Source of the DNA: Bradyrhizobium sp. RD5-C2
Lineage (GTDB): Bacteria > Pseudomonadota > Alphaproteobacteria > Rhizobiales > Xanthobacteraceae
DNA: 64,000 nucleotides
Direction of reading: 5' to 3'
Assembly (NCBI RefSeq): GCF_019972155.1
Contig: NZ_BOVL01000024.1
Coordinates: forward strand, 62,001 to 126,000
Shown here: in pieces, positions 43,801 through 51,674 of the stretch
Layout: the number at the start of each line of letters is the position of its first letter
Numbering within the stretch: position 1 is the first letter of the stretch
Position numbers and translations under genes: made by a program
The notes under the pieces: generated by a model
Database searches by the model: none
Seen by the model: the letters and a program-made list of their open reading frames with translations, nothing else
Told to the model about the DNA's origin: nothing

Positions 43801-43802
43801 AT
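37881..43802 (-). CDS. Giant repeat surface/adhesin-like protein (1,973 residues)
   Basis: From the ATG at 43802 (GGGGGAGGGG just upstream) the gene encodes 1,973 residues. The first ~860 residues are AIDA-type short repeats built on SGGT/SGGxxxxTTV units (TVISSGGTEVVSSGGTASG), expected to form a right-handed beta-helix. Residues about 870-1844 are nine ~108-residue repeats. The last ~130 residues (GSANIAAGATLELPGASSAT, then GTLKLDNSASFGGTVAGM) form a distinct tail. There is no N-terminal signal peptide, no autotransporter barrel and no obvious RTX nonapeptides, so secretion by a type I-like route using the C-terminus is a guess. Likely extracellular or surface-located, possibly an adhesin. 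No secretion genes flank it. Confidence 0.72.
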   Translation of the reverse strand: MGVNVGSGSTVSVSDTESGNTVQDGGTLYVLNGGYISSTLDVGTVVVSSGGTDFGDTVSNDSNGAAQLYVLGTIISAVISGGNAILGFSYLPSYTTGVGTAISTTIIGGRLTIDSGSTASSTTVTSGGSLTFFGGTAINTTLNGGRQDIYGGTAINTTVVSGGYQYVSNDYNNNPGAYGSAVVSNTTVVGSSSEQIVGFLGAGSAVSTIIDGATQYIGYAAFGTAGIGYASNTTVTDGGIQYIAPYGYVETGTAVNTTVTGSGSIQYVGEGQYCGSATAISTTLIAGGEQIVWGGGVYSPIASSTVISSGGAQIVSSGGIARTTVISAGGTETVMAGGIASSTVISSGGTEVVSSGGTASGVVVDSGGTLILITGASVTNVTSNGGTVVIESAPVTVSSGSSYTVSSGQTDTGDTVLNGGSMFVASGGTAVGTTVSSGGLLTISKGGGDTGTAVSSGGTEAVAGNDTNAFVASGATIFVSSGGTASGTLVSGGTLDVLAGGFATGTTVSAGGTLNVTGTTSNTVAVLSGAIENVSSGGVIQGTISGTAGTGTFVAAGATLNVLAGGSASMINVSGTLNVRGKITSNVTVQSGGHEIVSAGGSVTGVTGSGTVISGVVDVLSGASFEYATVFSGGDLNVSSGATADHISVSSGGIFNVGGTVLSNVAVFAGGIENVFSGGVVTGVTGSGTGISGGTVNVSSGGAIDHTTVSSGGMLNVLSGATAHNVSVSSGGTFKVAGAVTSNVTVFAGGAEVVSSGGSTGPVTISGGVVELQVGSVASGGITFSGSGGQLKIDSTSMPTTTISGLVLGDSIDLAGVTFSSGGSVTLLAGNVLQVTEGGTSYDLQLDQTPGVRFSVSTDSGTGTLVTTRADIAPVTSAPNVQATVGQTSVAASSLFTVSDADGDPITQYAFWDTQGNGHWAINGVVQATNAEIDVAAANLSQVSYVFGPSGSPADTLYVRANDGTVWGGWTQFAATGFVDTAPTVNAVNVTGAHGQTSVAASSLFTVTDPDHDTITEYALWDTGGSGHWALNGAALPANTEIDIPAAQLSQLTYVFGPPGSAPDTLFIRANDGTLWGAWKAFTAGPGSDTAPVVTAPNVTANHGQASALASSLFTTSDAEHDTITQYAFWDTGGNGHWVVNGVAQAANTEIDVAAANLSQVSYVFGPGGSPSDTLYVRANDGMLWGGWTAFTAAPGPDTAPVVTAPNVTATHGETSALASSLFSVTDAENDPITQYGFWDTGGNGHWVVNGVAQAANVEIDVSAANLSQVSYVFGPGGSTPDTLYVRANDGQKWSTWAAFTATPGIDDPPVVTAPNVTANHGQFSALASSLFTTSDPESDPITQYAFWDTGGNGHWVVNGVAQAANAEIDVSAANLSQVSYVFGPGGSAPDTLYVRAKDAGSLWSAWAAFTATPGIDTAPVVTAPNVTANHGQFSALASSLFSVTDAESDPITQYAFWDTQGNGHWVVNGVAQAANIEIDVSAANLSQVSYVFGPGNSTSDTLYVRANDGSMWGAWTAFTATPGIDDPPVVTASNVAAVHGETSVLASSLFATSDPESDPIMQYAFWDTGGNGHWVVNGVAQAANTEIDVAAANLSQVSYVFGPGNSTSDTLYVRANDGSEWGAWVAFTATPGPDTAPVVTASNVSGVHDHSVAASTLFTTSDAEHDPITQYAFWDTGGNGHFVVNGVAQAANTEIDVSAANLSQVSYVFGPGSSPSDTLYVRANDGSEWSTWTAFTATATNQAPTVSVANVVTVSGQTFAASSLFGATDADGDTITKYALWDSNSNGHWSINGTSQAANTEIDITAAQLSQTTYQAGSGTDQLWIRAYDGIAWGAWQSFNATGESSGSANIAAGATLELPGASSATVAFQGSTGTLKLDNSASFGGTVAGMTGSDAIDFANINFASVHTPSISGNAASGTLTVTDGTVTASIMLLGNYMASTFTTSSDGHGGTLVVDPPATQVSQLAQPQHA
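38270..41195 (-). repeat. Nine in-frame ~325-bp tandem repeats within the adhesin-like gene
   Basis: Each unit encodes about 108 residues with the pattern APVVTAPNVTANHG, ASSLF, SDAEHDPITQYAFWDTGGNG, HWVVNGVAQAANTEIDVSA, ANLSQVSYVFGPG, DTLYVRANDG and WxxWTAFTA. Units 3-8 are very similar, while units 1, 2 and 9 are more diverged, as expected for internal amplification by recombination. Confidence 0.9.
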
Positions 43803-44310
43803 CAACCCCTCCCCCGAAAAAACTGATCTCGAAATCCAATAAATCTGGCCGGCAATTCGCCCCCGCAGCCGAGCCTGGCCGATGGCCCAACAGTCGACGC
43901 AAACGCCTCCTGGCCCTCACCAACTCACTTGGCGCGGGGTCTCGATCACTGAGTTTTGGAGAGCAGTTGAAATGCTGGCGGGACGCCAACCAGATTCAAG
44001 TTGCTACGTCATCCAAAATATAAAGGCCGATCTGAACTAAAAACACGATCAGCTTACAATTCGCCCCAAAGCCGTCAAGATCCAGGTCGCAAAAGTTCAA
44101 TGTTTCTCGCCAGTTGTTCACATTGTGGAATCGTCGCGCCCGCCTCAGATCTTCCGTTCGCTCTCTGAGTCGAGCCGCGCCAAGGTGCAGAAATATTTGG
44201 AAACGAACTGATGTTTGAGAACCACCATCTCCGGGCTTATCCCGGGCATGACGAGTTTGCGTGAGATCGCCTCAAGCTTGCAGACGCAACAACCACCGGG
44301 AGGGTGAACC
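43803..44310. other. Intergenic region between the adhesin-like gene and mfd
   Basis: These 508 bases hold no gene I can support. The segment around 43,980-44,240 is AT-richer than its surroundings and should contain the promoter of the minus-strand adhesin-like gene. A short hairpin CCGGGCTTATCCCGG near 44,235 lies beyond the mfd stop and may end that transcript. Confidence 0.4.
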
Positions 44311-47300
44311 TCACGCCGCCTTCTTGTTCTCCGCGAGATTGGCGAGCTGGCGCAGGATCTCGGTGGTGCCGGCGAGCCGCTCTTCGGGCGTATCCCATTC
44401 CTGGAAGAACACCACCTTCATATCGGGTCGCACCTTGGCGGCCTGGCCGTGCTGGCGGATGAACGTCACCAGCCGCTCCGGATGCGCAAAGCTGTTGTCG
44501 CGGAACGCGATCACCGCGCCCTTCGGGCCGGCATCGACCTTCCCCACATTGGCCCGGCGGCAATAGGCCTTGATCGCGGCGACCTTGAACAGATAACGCA
44601 CCTCGTCCGGCAGCACGCCGAAGCGGTCGCGCATCTCCGCGGCGAAACTGTCGATCTCGTCGTCGGTCTCGAGATCGGCGAGGCGTCGATAGAGCGACAG
44701 CCGCACGCTGAGGTCGTTGACGTAGTCCTCGGGGATCAGGACCGGCATCCCGATCGTGATCTGCGGCGACCAACGGTCGGCGGCGGGCTCGGCGACGCCG
44801 GCCTTGAGGTTGATGATCGCCTCCTCGAGCATCGACTGGTACAGCTCGAAGCCGACTTCCTTGATGTGGCCGGACTGCTCTTCGCCCAGCAAATTGCCGG
44901 CACCGCGGATGTCGAGGTCATGCGAGGCGAGCTGGAAGCCCGCGCCGAGCGTCTCCAGCGATTGCAGCACCTTCAGCCGCCGCTCCGCCTGCGCCGTGAT
45001 CTTCTGCTGCGCCGGCAAGGTGAACAACGCATAGGCGCGCAGCTTGGAGCGGCCGACACGACCGCGCAGCTGGTAGAGCTGGGCGAGACCGAACATGTCG
45101 GCGCGATGCACGATCAGCGTGTTGGCGTTCGGGATGTCGAGACCGGACTCGACGATCGTGGTCGAGAGCAGGATGTCGTATTTGCCGTCGTAGAACGCGG
45201 ACATGATGTCCTCGATCACGGTCGGCGGCATCTGGCCGTGGGCGACCGCGACCTTCATCTCCGGCACGTTCTTGTCGAGGAAATCCTTGACGCCGGCGAG
45301 GTCCTCGATCCGCGGCACGACGTAGAACGCCTGCCCGCCGCGGTAGCGCTCGCGCAGCAGCGCCTCGCGGATCATCAGGGGATCGTGCGGCGCGACGAAG
45401 GTGCGTACCGCGAGGCGATCGACCGGCGGCGAGGCAATAATCGAGAGCTCGCGCACGCCGGTCAGCGCGAGTTGCAGCGTGCGCGGGATCGGGGTGGCCG
45501 ACAGCGTCAGCACATGGACCTGGGCGCGAAGCTGCTTCAGCCGCTCTTTGTGGCTGACGCCGAAATGCTGCTCCTCGTCGACGATCAGGAGGCCGAGGTC
45601 CTTGAACTTGATGGCCTTGCCGAGCAGCGCATGGGTGCCGACCACGATGTCGACGTTGCCGTCGGTGAGGCCCTTTTTGACCTGGCTCAACTCCTTGGTC
45701 GACACCAGCCGCGATGCCTGCGCGATGTTGACCGGGAAGCCGCGGAAGCGCTCGGTGAAGGTCCTGGAGTGCTGACGCGCCAACAGCGTGGTCGGCACCA
45801 CGACCGCGACCTGCTTGCCCTCCAGCGCCACCGCGAAGGCCGCGCGCAGCGCCACCTCGGTCTTGCCGAAACCGACGTCGCCACAGATCAGGCGGTCCAT
45901 CGGACGGCCGATCTCGAGGTCCTTCAAGGTCGAGTTGATGGCCCCCAACTGATCCTCGGTCTCCTCATAGGGGAAGCGCGCGCAGAACTCGTCATAGACA
46001 TGCGGCTGCAGCGGGAATTTCGGCGCCTCGTGCAGCTGCCGCTCGGCCGCGATCTTGATCAGTTCGCCGGCGATCTCGCGGATGCGGTTCTTGAGCTTCG
46101 CCTTGCGCGCCTGCCAGCCGCCACCGCCCAGACGATCGAGCTCGACATTGGCGCTGTCGGAGCCATAGCGCGACAAAAGCTCGATGTTCTCGACCGGCAG
46201 GAACAGCTTGGTCTCCGCGGCATAGTGCAGCTCGAGACAGTCATGCGGCGCGCCGGAGACTTCCAGCGTCTGCAGCCCGACAAAACGGCCGATGCCGTGC
46301 TCGACATGGACGACGAGGTCGCCGGTCGCAAGGCTCGTCACCTCCGAGATGAAATTGTCGAGCTTGCGGCTCGCCTTGCGCGGCCGCACCAGGCGGTCAC
46401 CGAGAATGTCCTGCTCGCTGATGACGGCGAATTCGTCGGTCTCGAAGCCGGACTCCATGCCGAGCACGGCCAGCATGGTCTCGTTGCGCGGGGTCGCCTG
46501 CACGATCCGCCAGGTGTTGACGCTGGTCGTGTTGAGCAGCTTGTGATCGCGCAGCATCGCGCCCATGCGGTCGCGCGAACCCTCGCTCCACAGCGCGACG
46601 ATCACCTTCTTGCGCTGCGACTGCAGCGCGCCGATATGGCCGACGACGGCCTCGAACACGTTCACATTACCGTCGGCGCGCTCGGGCGCGAAGTTACGGC
46701 CCTGCCGCGCGCCGGCGTCGAACATGTCGGGCGAGCCTTCCGGCACCGCGAACGGCGTCAGCCGCGCGAGCGGTGTATCGCCGAGCAGCCTGGTCCATTC
46801 GGCCTCAGACAGATACAGCTTGTCCGGCGGCAGCGGCTTGTAGATCGCGCCGCTGCCGGGATGCTCCAGCGCTTCGCGCCGTGCGTCGTAATAATCGGCA
46901 ATCTGCGTGAAGCGTTCGCGCGCGGCGTCCTCGCCCTGCGGCTCGATCGCGATCGTTGCGCCGTCGAGATAGTCGAACAGCGTGTCCATCCGCTCCTGGA
47001 ACAGCGGCAGCCAGTGCTCCATGCCAGGATGACGCCGTCCCTCGGAGACCGCTTCATAGAGCTGGTCGTCGCGTCCCGGCGCGCCGAACGCTGCGACATA
47101 GCCCATCCGGAAACGGCGGATGGTTTCGGTCGTGAGCTGGAACTCGGACACCGGCACCAGGTCGAGCCCACGCATGTCGAGCAGCGTGCGCTGGGTCTCG
47201 GCATCGAAGGTGCGGATCGACTCCAGCGAGTCGCCGAAGAAGTCGAACCGCACCGGCTGGTCGAGGCCGGCCGGAAACAGATCGAGGATGCCGCCGCGCA

Positions 47301-47829
47301 CCGCATATTCGCCGGGTTCGCGCACCGTGGACGAACGGGTGTAGCCGTTGTGCTCGAGCCAGGCCACGACCGAGTCCATCGGCACGACGTTGCCGGGCGC
47401 AACCGACAGCGCCTGCGCTGCGACCTGATCGCGCGCCGGGACACGTTGCACGGCGGCGTTCACCGTGGTCAGCACGATCAGCGGCTTGTCGGAGCCGACC
47501 AGGCGCGACAGCTTGGCGAGCGCGGTGAGCCGCTGCGCCAGAACGCCGGAATGCGGTGAGACGCGGTCATAGGGCTGGCAGTCCCAGGCCGGAACCTGCA
47601 TCACGGCGATATCGGGCGCAAAGAATTCCAGCGCGCGGGCGAGCTGCTGCATCCGCGCGCCGTCGCGGCACACCACGGCGAGACTGACCGCCGACCGCTT
47701 CGGCTGCGCGGCGATCGCGCGCGCGAGATCCGAGATCACGAGCCCCTCGGCGCCCTCGGCGACATTGGCGATGGTCAGCACCCGACCGGGCGCGAGCATC
47801 GCGGCCGGCGATTTCATGGGCTGCTTCAT
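44311..47829 (-). CDS. mfd: Transcription-repair coupling factor Mfd
   Basis: This 1,172-residue ATP-dependent DNA translocase displaces stalled RNA polymerase and recruits UvrA. Visible parts: the N-terminal UvrB-like module (QPYDRVSPHSGVLAQRLTAL, EPGEYAVRGGILDLFPAG, FFGDSLESIRTFD), the RNA polymerase interaction domain (DLVVHVEHGIGRFVGL), helicase motif I (CGDVGFGKTEVALRAAF), DEEQHFGVSHKERLK, TLSATPIPRTLQLALTG, and motif VI QLRGRVGRSKLRAYA, then the C-terminal TRCF domain. Its ATG overlaps the sdhE stop by four bases. Confidence 0.97.
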   Translation of the reverse strand: MKQPMKSPAAMLAPGRVLTIANVAEGAEGLVISDLARAIAAQPKRSAVSLAVVCRDGARMQQLARALEFFAPDIAVMQVPAWDCQPYDRVSPHSGVLAQRLTALAKLSRLVGSDKPLIVLTTVNAAVQRVPARDQVAAQALSVAPGNVVPMDSVVAWLEHNGYTRSSTVREPGEYAVRGGILDLFPAGLDQPVRFDFFGDSLESIRTFDAETQRTLLDMRGLDLVPVSEFQLTTETIRRFRMGYVAAFGAPGRDDQLYEAVSEGRRHPGMEHWLPLFQERMDTLFDYLDGATIAIEPQGEDAARERFTQIADYYDARREALEHPGSGAIYKPLPPDKLYLSEAEWTRLLGDTPLARLTPFAVPEGSPDMFDAGARQGRNFAPERADGNVNVFEAVVGHIGALQSQRKKVIVALWSEGSRDRMGAMLRDHKLLNTTSVNTWRIVQATPRNETMLAVLGMESGFETDEFAVISEQDILGDRLVRPRKASRKLDNFISEVTSLATGDLVVHVEHGIGRFVGLQTLEVSGAPHDCLELHYAAETKLFLPVENIELLSRYGSDSANVELDRLGGGGWQARKAKLKNRIREIAGELIKIAAERQLHEAPKFPLQPHVYDEFCARFPYEETEDQLGAINSTLKDLEIGRPMDRLICGDVGFGKTEVALRAAFAVALEGKQVAVVVPTTLLARQHSRTFTERFRGFPVNIAQASRLVSTKELSQVKKGLTDGNVDIVVGTHALLGKAIKFKDLGLLIVDEEQHFGVSHKERLKQLRAQVHVLTLSATPIPRTLQLALTGVRELSIIASPPVDRLAVRTFVAPHDPLMIREALLRERYRGGQAFYVVPRIEDLAGVKDFLDKNVPEMKVAVAHGQMPPTVIEDIMSAFYDGKYDILLSTTIVESGLDIPNANTLIVHRADMFGLAQLYQLRGRVGRSKLRAYALFTLPAQQKITAQAERRLKVLQSLETLGAGFQLASHDLDIRGAGNLLGEEQSGHIKEVGFELYQSMLEEAIINLKAGVAEPAADRWSPQITIGMPVLIPEDYVNDLSVRLSLYRRLADLETDDEIDSFAAEMRDRFGVLPDEVRYLFKVAAIKAYCRRANVGKVDAGPKGAVIAFRDNSFAHPERLVTFIRQHGQAAKVRPDMKVVFFQEWDTPEERLAGTTEILRQLANLAENKKAA

Positions 47830-48116
47830 GCGTTGGGATCCGCCACCCTAAACGCCTTGATGCGGGCAAACAGCGCGGTCTGATGCTCGGCAGCCAGCAC
47901 CCTATCGCCGGTCAGCGCGGCATAGAGGTCGGGGTCCGGCACCTCGATCAAATGCTCGAGCTCGCCGAGCTCCAGATCGGACAGGTCGGCGATGGTCGAA
48001 TCGGCAAAGCGGCCGAGGATCAGGTCCATCTCCCGGGTGCCGCGATGCCAGCAGCGAAACAAAAGCCGCTTGCGGCGGTCATCGAGCCCGCTGCTCGATC
48101 GTGTCGATCCCGTCAT
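47826..48116 (-). CDS. sdhE: Succinate dehydrogenase flavinylation factor SdhE
   Basis: This 96-residue DUF339 protein is required for covalent FAD attachment to SdhA. It shows DDRRKRLLFRCWHRGTREMDLILGRF, with the RGxxE motif (RGTRE) that contacts SdhA, and LELGELEHLIEVPDPDLYAALTG. The ATG at 48116 (MTGSTRSSS) is preferred to an upstream in-frame ATG at 48140. The arrangement sdhE-mfd, divergent from recG, is typical of Hyphomicrobiales. Confidence 0.92.
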   Translation of the reverse strand: MTGSTRSSSGLDDRRKRLLFRCWHRGTREMDLILGRFADSTIADLSDLELGELEHLIEVPDPDLYAALTGDRVLAAEHQTALFARIKAFRVADPNA

Positions 48117-48301
48117 GTCCCAAAATCCATCGAACGCCAAAAGCCCGGACGTGCCGGGCGGGCTTGATATAGCGACGGCGGGGGCCGATGTCAGCCCTCT
48201 TTTGCCGCGTTTTGGAGATGCTTTGGGCGCATGCCGTCATTGCCGGGCTTGCGCGCCCGTCGAAGCCTTGGCGTAGACGGGACCCGGCAATTCATGCTCG
48301 T

Positions 48302-48343
48302 TAAAAAAAGACGTGGATGCCCGGCACAAGGCCGGGCATGACG
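48302..48343 (-). terminator. Minus-strand intrinsic terminator in the recG/sdhE divergent region
   Basis: ATGCCCGGC / GCCGGGCAT forms a perfect stem with a 5-base loop, extended by ACGT-type flanks. On the minus strand it is followed by TCTTTTTTT. It points at transcripts running antisense out of recG toward sdhE, although no gene ends there. It is also a common dispersed hairpin sequence in Bradyrhizobium-like genomes. Confidence 0.7.
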
Positions 48344-48369
48344 TGTCGAAACGGACCTAGATTCTCCTG

Positions 48370-50478
48370 ATGCGCCCCAGCCTGCTCAATCCGCTGTTTG
48401 CCCAGGTCACCACCCTCCAGGGTGTCGGCCCGAAGCAGGACAAGCTGCTGCGCTATCTGCTCGACCGCAGCGAGACGCCGCGGCTGGTCGATCTGCTGTT
48501 GCACCTGCCGGCCAGCGTGATCGATCGCCGCGCGCGGCCGAAGATCCGCGACGCCGCGGTCGGAACCATGGTCACGCTCGAGGTCACCGTCGACCGCCAT
48601 CGTCCGCCGCCGCCGCGCAATTCGCGCGCGCCGTACCTCGTCTACGCCAGCGACGACACCGGCGATGTCGTCTTGACCTTCTTCCGCGCCCAGCCCGGCT
48701 ATGTCGAGAAGCTACTGCCGGTCGGCGAGAAGCGCTACGTCTCCGGCACGCTGGCGATGTATGACGGCATCCCGCAGATCGTGCACCCCGACCGCGTCAT
48801 CGATGACGTCGGCTTTGCTAAGCTGTCCGGGATCGATCCGGTCTATCCGCTGACCGAGGGGCTCGCGATCGGCTCGCTCCGCCGCGCCATCGCGCAGGCG
48901 CTGACCAAGCTGCCGGACCTGCCGGAGTGGATCAGTCCCGAGGTGCTGCGCCGCTGCAACTTCCCGCCGATCAGGGAGGCGCTCACCCGCGTCCATGTTC
49001 CGGTCGAATTGACCGACATCCTGCCCGACGGCCCGTTCTGGTCGCGGCTCGCCTTCGACGAACTGCTCGCCGGCCAGCTCGCGCTGGCACTGATCCGCGC
49101 CACGCTGCGCCGCCCCGCCGGCGTGCGCAATGCCGGTGACGGCCATCTGCGCAACCGGATCATCGACGCCCTGCCCTATGCGCTGACCAAGTCACAGCAG
49201 GAGGCGGTCGCGGCGATCACCGAGGATCTGCGCCAGCCGGTGCGGATGCTGCGCCTCGTGCAGGGCGATGTCGGTTCCGGCAAGACCGTGGTGGCGCTGC
49301 TGGCGGCCACCGCCGTCGCCGAAGCCGGCAAGCAGGCCGCGCTGATGGCGCCGACCGAAATCCTGGCGCGCCAGCACATCAAGACCATCGCGCCGCTCGC
49401 CGAGCGCGCCGGCATGCGGGTTGCCATCCTGACCGGCCGCGAGAAGGGCAAGGAGCGCCGCGAGCTGTTGGCGCGGCTGGAGGCCGGCGAGATCGACCTA
49501 TTGGTCGGCACCCACGCGCTGATCCAGGATGACGTGATCTACAAGGCGCTGGCGCTCGCCGTGGTCGACGAGCAGCATCGCTTCGGCGTGCGCGAACGCC
49601 TCGCGCTGACCTCCAAGGGCGAGGCCGTCGACGTGCTGGTGCTGAGCGCAACGCCGATCCCGCGCACGCTGGTGCTGACATACTTTGGCGACATGGACGT
49701 CTCGGAGCTGCGCGAAAAGCCCGCCGGCCGCCAGCCGATCGACACCCGCGCGGTGCCGATGAACCGGATCGAGGATGTCATGGACGGCGTCGGCCGCGCG
49801 CTCGGCGCCGGCAAGCTGGTCTACTGGATCTGCCCGCTGGTCGATGAATCCGAGGCCGAGGGCACCGAGCACCTCACCAACGCGACTGAGCGTTTCGAGA
49901 GCCTGCAGCAGCGGTTCGGCGATCGTGTGGGCCTGGTGCACGGCCAGATGAAAGGCACAGAGAAGGATCGCGTGATGGCGCAATTCGCCGCGCACGAGAT
50001 CGGCTTGCTGGTCGCAACGACCGTTGTCGAGGTCGGCGTCGACGTGCCGGCGGCGACCATCATGGTGATCGAGAACGCCGAACGCTTTGGCCTTGCGCAA
50101 CTGCATCAGCTGCGCGGCCGGATCGGCCGCGGCTCGGAAGCCTCGACCTGCCTCCTGCTATACAAGGAGCCGCTCGGCGAGATGTCGAAGGCGCGGCTGA
50201 AAGTGATCCGCGAGACCACGGACGGCTTCCGGATCGCCGAAGAAGATTTGAAGCTGCGCGGCGAAGGCGACGTGCTCGGCATCCGCCAGAGCGGCCTGCC
50301 CGGCTACCGCATCGCGCGCTCCGAGGTGCACGGCCAGCTGATCACCCAGGCCCGCGACGAAGCGCTGCGGATCATGAAGGACGATCCGAAGCTGAAGGGC
50401 GAACGCGGCGAAGCGTTGCGCTGCCTGCTCTATCTCTATGAGCGCGACGAGGCCGTGCCGCTGATCGGCGCGGGGTGA
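48370..50478 (+). CDS. recG: ATP-dependent DNA helicase RecG
   Basis: This 702-residue branch-migration helicase remodels stalled forks and Holliday junctions. It starts MRPSLLNPLFAQVTTLQGVGPKQ, with a wedge OB domain (VTLEVTVDRHRPPPPRN, YLVYASDDTGDVVLTFF), Walker A (LVQGDVGSGKTVVALLAA), LVGTHALIQDDV, the DEAH-like VVDEQHRFGVRERL, SATPIPRTLVLTYFGDMD and QLRGRIGRGSEASTCLLLY. The normal family length is kept. Confidence 0.97.
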   Translation: MRPSLLNPLFAQVTTLQGVGPKQDKLLRYLLDRSETPRLVDLLLHLPASVIDRRARPKIRDAAVGTMVTLEVTVDRHRPPPPRNSRAPYLVYASDDTGDVVLTFFRAQPGYVEKLLPVGEKRYVSGTLAMYDGIPQIVHPDRVIDDVGFAKLSGIDPVYPLTEGLAIGSLRRAIAQALTKLPDLPEWISPEVLRRCNFPPIREALTRVHVPVELTDILPDGPFWSRLAFDELLAGQLALALIRATLRRPAGVRNAGDGHLRNRIIDALPYALTKSQQEAVAAITEDLRQPVRMLRLVQGDVGSGKTVVALLAATAVAEAGKQAALMAPTEILARQHIKTIAPLAERAGMRVAILTGREKGKERRELLARLEAGEIDLLVGTHALIQDDVIYKALALAVVDEQHRFGVRERLALTSKGEAVDVLVLSATPIPRTLVLTYFGDMDVSELREKPAGRQPIDTRAVPMNRIEDVMDGVGRALGAGKLVYWICPLVDESEAEGTEHLTNATERFESLQQRFGDRVGLVHGQMKGTEKDRVMAQFAAHEIGLLVATTVVEVGVDVPAATIMVIENAERFGLAQLHQLRGRIGRGSEASTCLLLYKEPLGEMSKARLKVIRETTDGFRIAEEDLKLRGEGDVLGIRQSGLPGYRIARSEVHGQLITQARDEALRIMKDDPKLKGERGEALRCLLYLYERDEAVPLIGAG

Positions 50479-50535
50479 TTACGCGACACACGCCGAGCCC
50501 TCACACCGTCATACTGAGGAGGCCGCAACTCGGCC

Positions 50536-50626
50536 GTCTCGAAGGATCGACGGCCCGGCTGGTGGCCGTGCATCCTTCGAGACGCGCGCAAGAGCGCGCC
50601 CCTCGAGCGACAAAGGCGAAGCCTTT
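50536..50626. repeat. Intergenic inverted repeats after recG
   Basis: GTCTCGAAGGAT (50536-50547) pairs with ATCCTTCGAGAC (50572-50583). A second small hairpin, AAAGGC-GAA-GCCTTT, is at 50612-50626. The arrangement resembles dispersed CCTTCGAGACG repeats found between convergent genes, here recG and the DUF502 gene. Confidence 0.7.
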
Positions 50627-50691
50627 GCGCGGGGATGACGGTGCGATAGCGCGATCGTACGGCCAGACACGCCGCATGGGCGCGCTAGCCT

Positions 50692-51477
50692 CTACTCCAC
50701 CTTCGCCGGCGCGGGCTGAGTGGCCGGCTGCAACGAGGCCTGGTTGGCGACGCGCGCGGCGTTGGCCATGCCGGCGAGCGCCGCCGCGCGCTGCTTCTGA
50801 TCGTTGGCGCCGGGCTGCACCACGCCGGCCGACATGATCAGCGTCGCGGCATCCTCGGTGCTCATGTCGATCTCGATGATCTTGCTCCTCGGCACGTAGA
50901 AGAAGAAGCCGGTGGTCGGGTTCGGCGCGCACGGCAGGAACACCGAGATGTGCTCCTCCTCGCCGGGCAGGCTGGCCGCGAGCTCGGCGCTCGGCGCCTG
51001 CGAGATCAGCACGATCGACCACATCCCGGGCGAGGGAAACTCGACCAGGCCGACGCGGCGGAAGCTCGATCCGTTGCCGGAGAACAACGTCTCGAACACC
51101 TGCTTCAGGCCGCGATAGATCGCACGCACCGCGGGGATCCGACCGAGCAGCCGCTCGCCCAGATCGACCAAGGTTCGCCCGATCAGATTGGCGGTGAGGA
51201 AGCCGAGCAGCGTCAGTGCGATGACGGCGACGATCAGGCCAGAACCCGGCAATCCGAACGGCAGATAGGTCTCCGGCCGGTAGGCCGTGGGCACGAACGG
51301 CCGGACCAGATTGTCGACCCAGTTCACGAACCACCAGGTCAGATAGAACGTGATCGCGATCGGCCCGGCCACCACCAGGCCGGTCAGGAAATAGTTGCGG
51401 AACCGCGCCATCAGCCCGCGGGGAGCGTCCGGAGGCAGTTCACCTGGCGCGTGGGGAGGCACTTTGTTGGACGTCAT
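50692..51477 (-). CDS. DUF502 membrane protein
   Basis: This 261-residue protein has two N-terminal membrane helices (YFLTGLVVAGPIAITFYLTWWF and GSGLIVAVIALTLLGFLTANLI), a conserved cytosolic region (RIPAVRAIYRGLKQVFETLF, VGLVEFPSPGMWSIVLIS, HISVFLPCAPNPTTGFFFYVPRSKI) and an Ala/Gln-rich tail. DUF502 function is unknown; homologues are linked to plant LIKE-COV proteins. It lies between recG and glmS, a neighbourhood common in this order. Confidence 0.9.
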   Translation of the reverse strand: MTSNKVPPHAPGELPPDAPRGLMARFRNYFLTGLVVAGPIAITFYLTWWFVNWVDNLVRPFVPTAYRPETYLPFGLPGSGLIVAVIALTLLGFLTANLIGRTLVDLGERLLGRIPAVRAIYRGLKQVFETLFSGNGSSFRRVGLVEFPSPGMWSIVLISQAPSAELAASLPGEEEHISVFLPCAPNPTTGFFFYVPRSKIIEIDMSTEDAATLIMSAGVVQPGANDQKQRAAALAGMANAARVANQASLQPATQPAPAKVE

Positions 51478-51513
51478 TGCTGTTCCAGATCGTCGAAGCG
51501 GCCGTCCTCACCA

Positions 51514-51560
51514 GCATGATCCGGAAAAGTGCGCCGCGGATTTCCGAAAAGACCGTGCAT
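51514..51560. repeat. GATCCGGAAAA-type palindromic repeat, copy 3 (diverged)
   Basis: GCATGATCCGGAAAAGTGCG is followed by CGCGGATTTCCGAAAAGACCGTGC. The inner arms CGGAAA / TTTCCG are kept and the outer arms are imperfect. It lies between glmS and the DUF502 gene. Confidence 0.75.
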
Positions 51561-51674
51561 AAACAAAAGGCTAGCGCGAGATGATGATCCTGTCCCGAAC
51601 TTCGGCGCGCAGCACCCCTGAGCTAAGCCATTCTAGCAGGTTTTTGAAGGGCTGCGTGACAGCGTCACTTGCGG

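Noticed and set aside
44449..47559. A 1,036-codon open frame on the plus strand
   Set aside because: It is the exact antisense of mfd, whose domains are all conserved. Long antisense frames are a side effect of high GC codon usage; the frame has no recognisable domains and no ribosome binding site.
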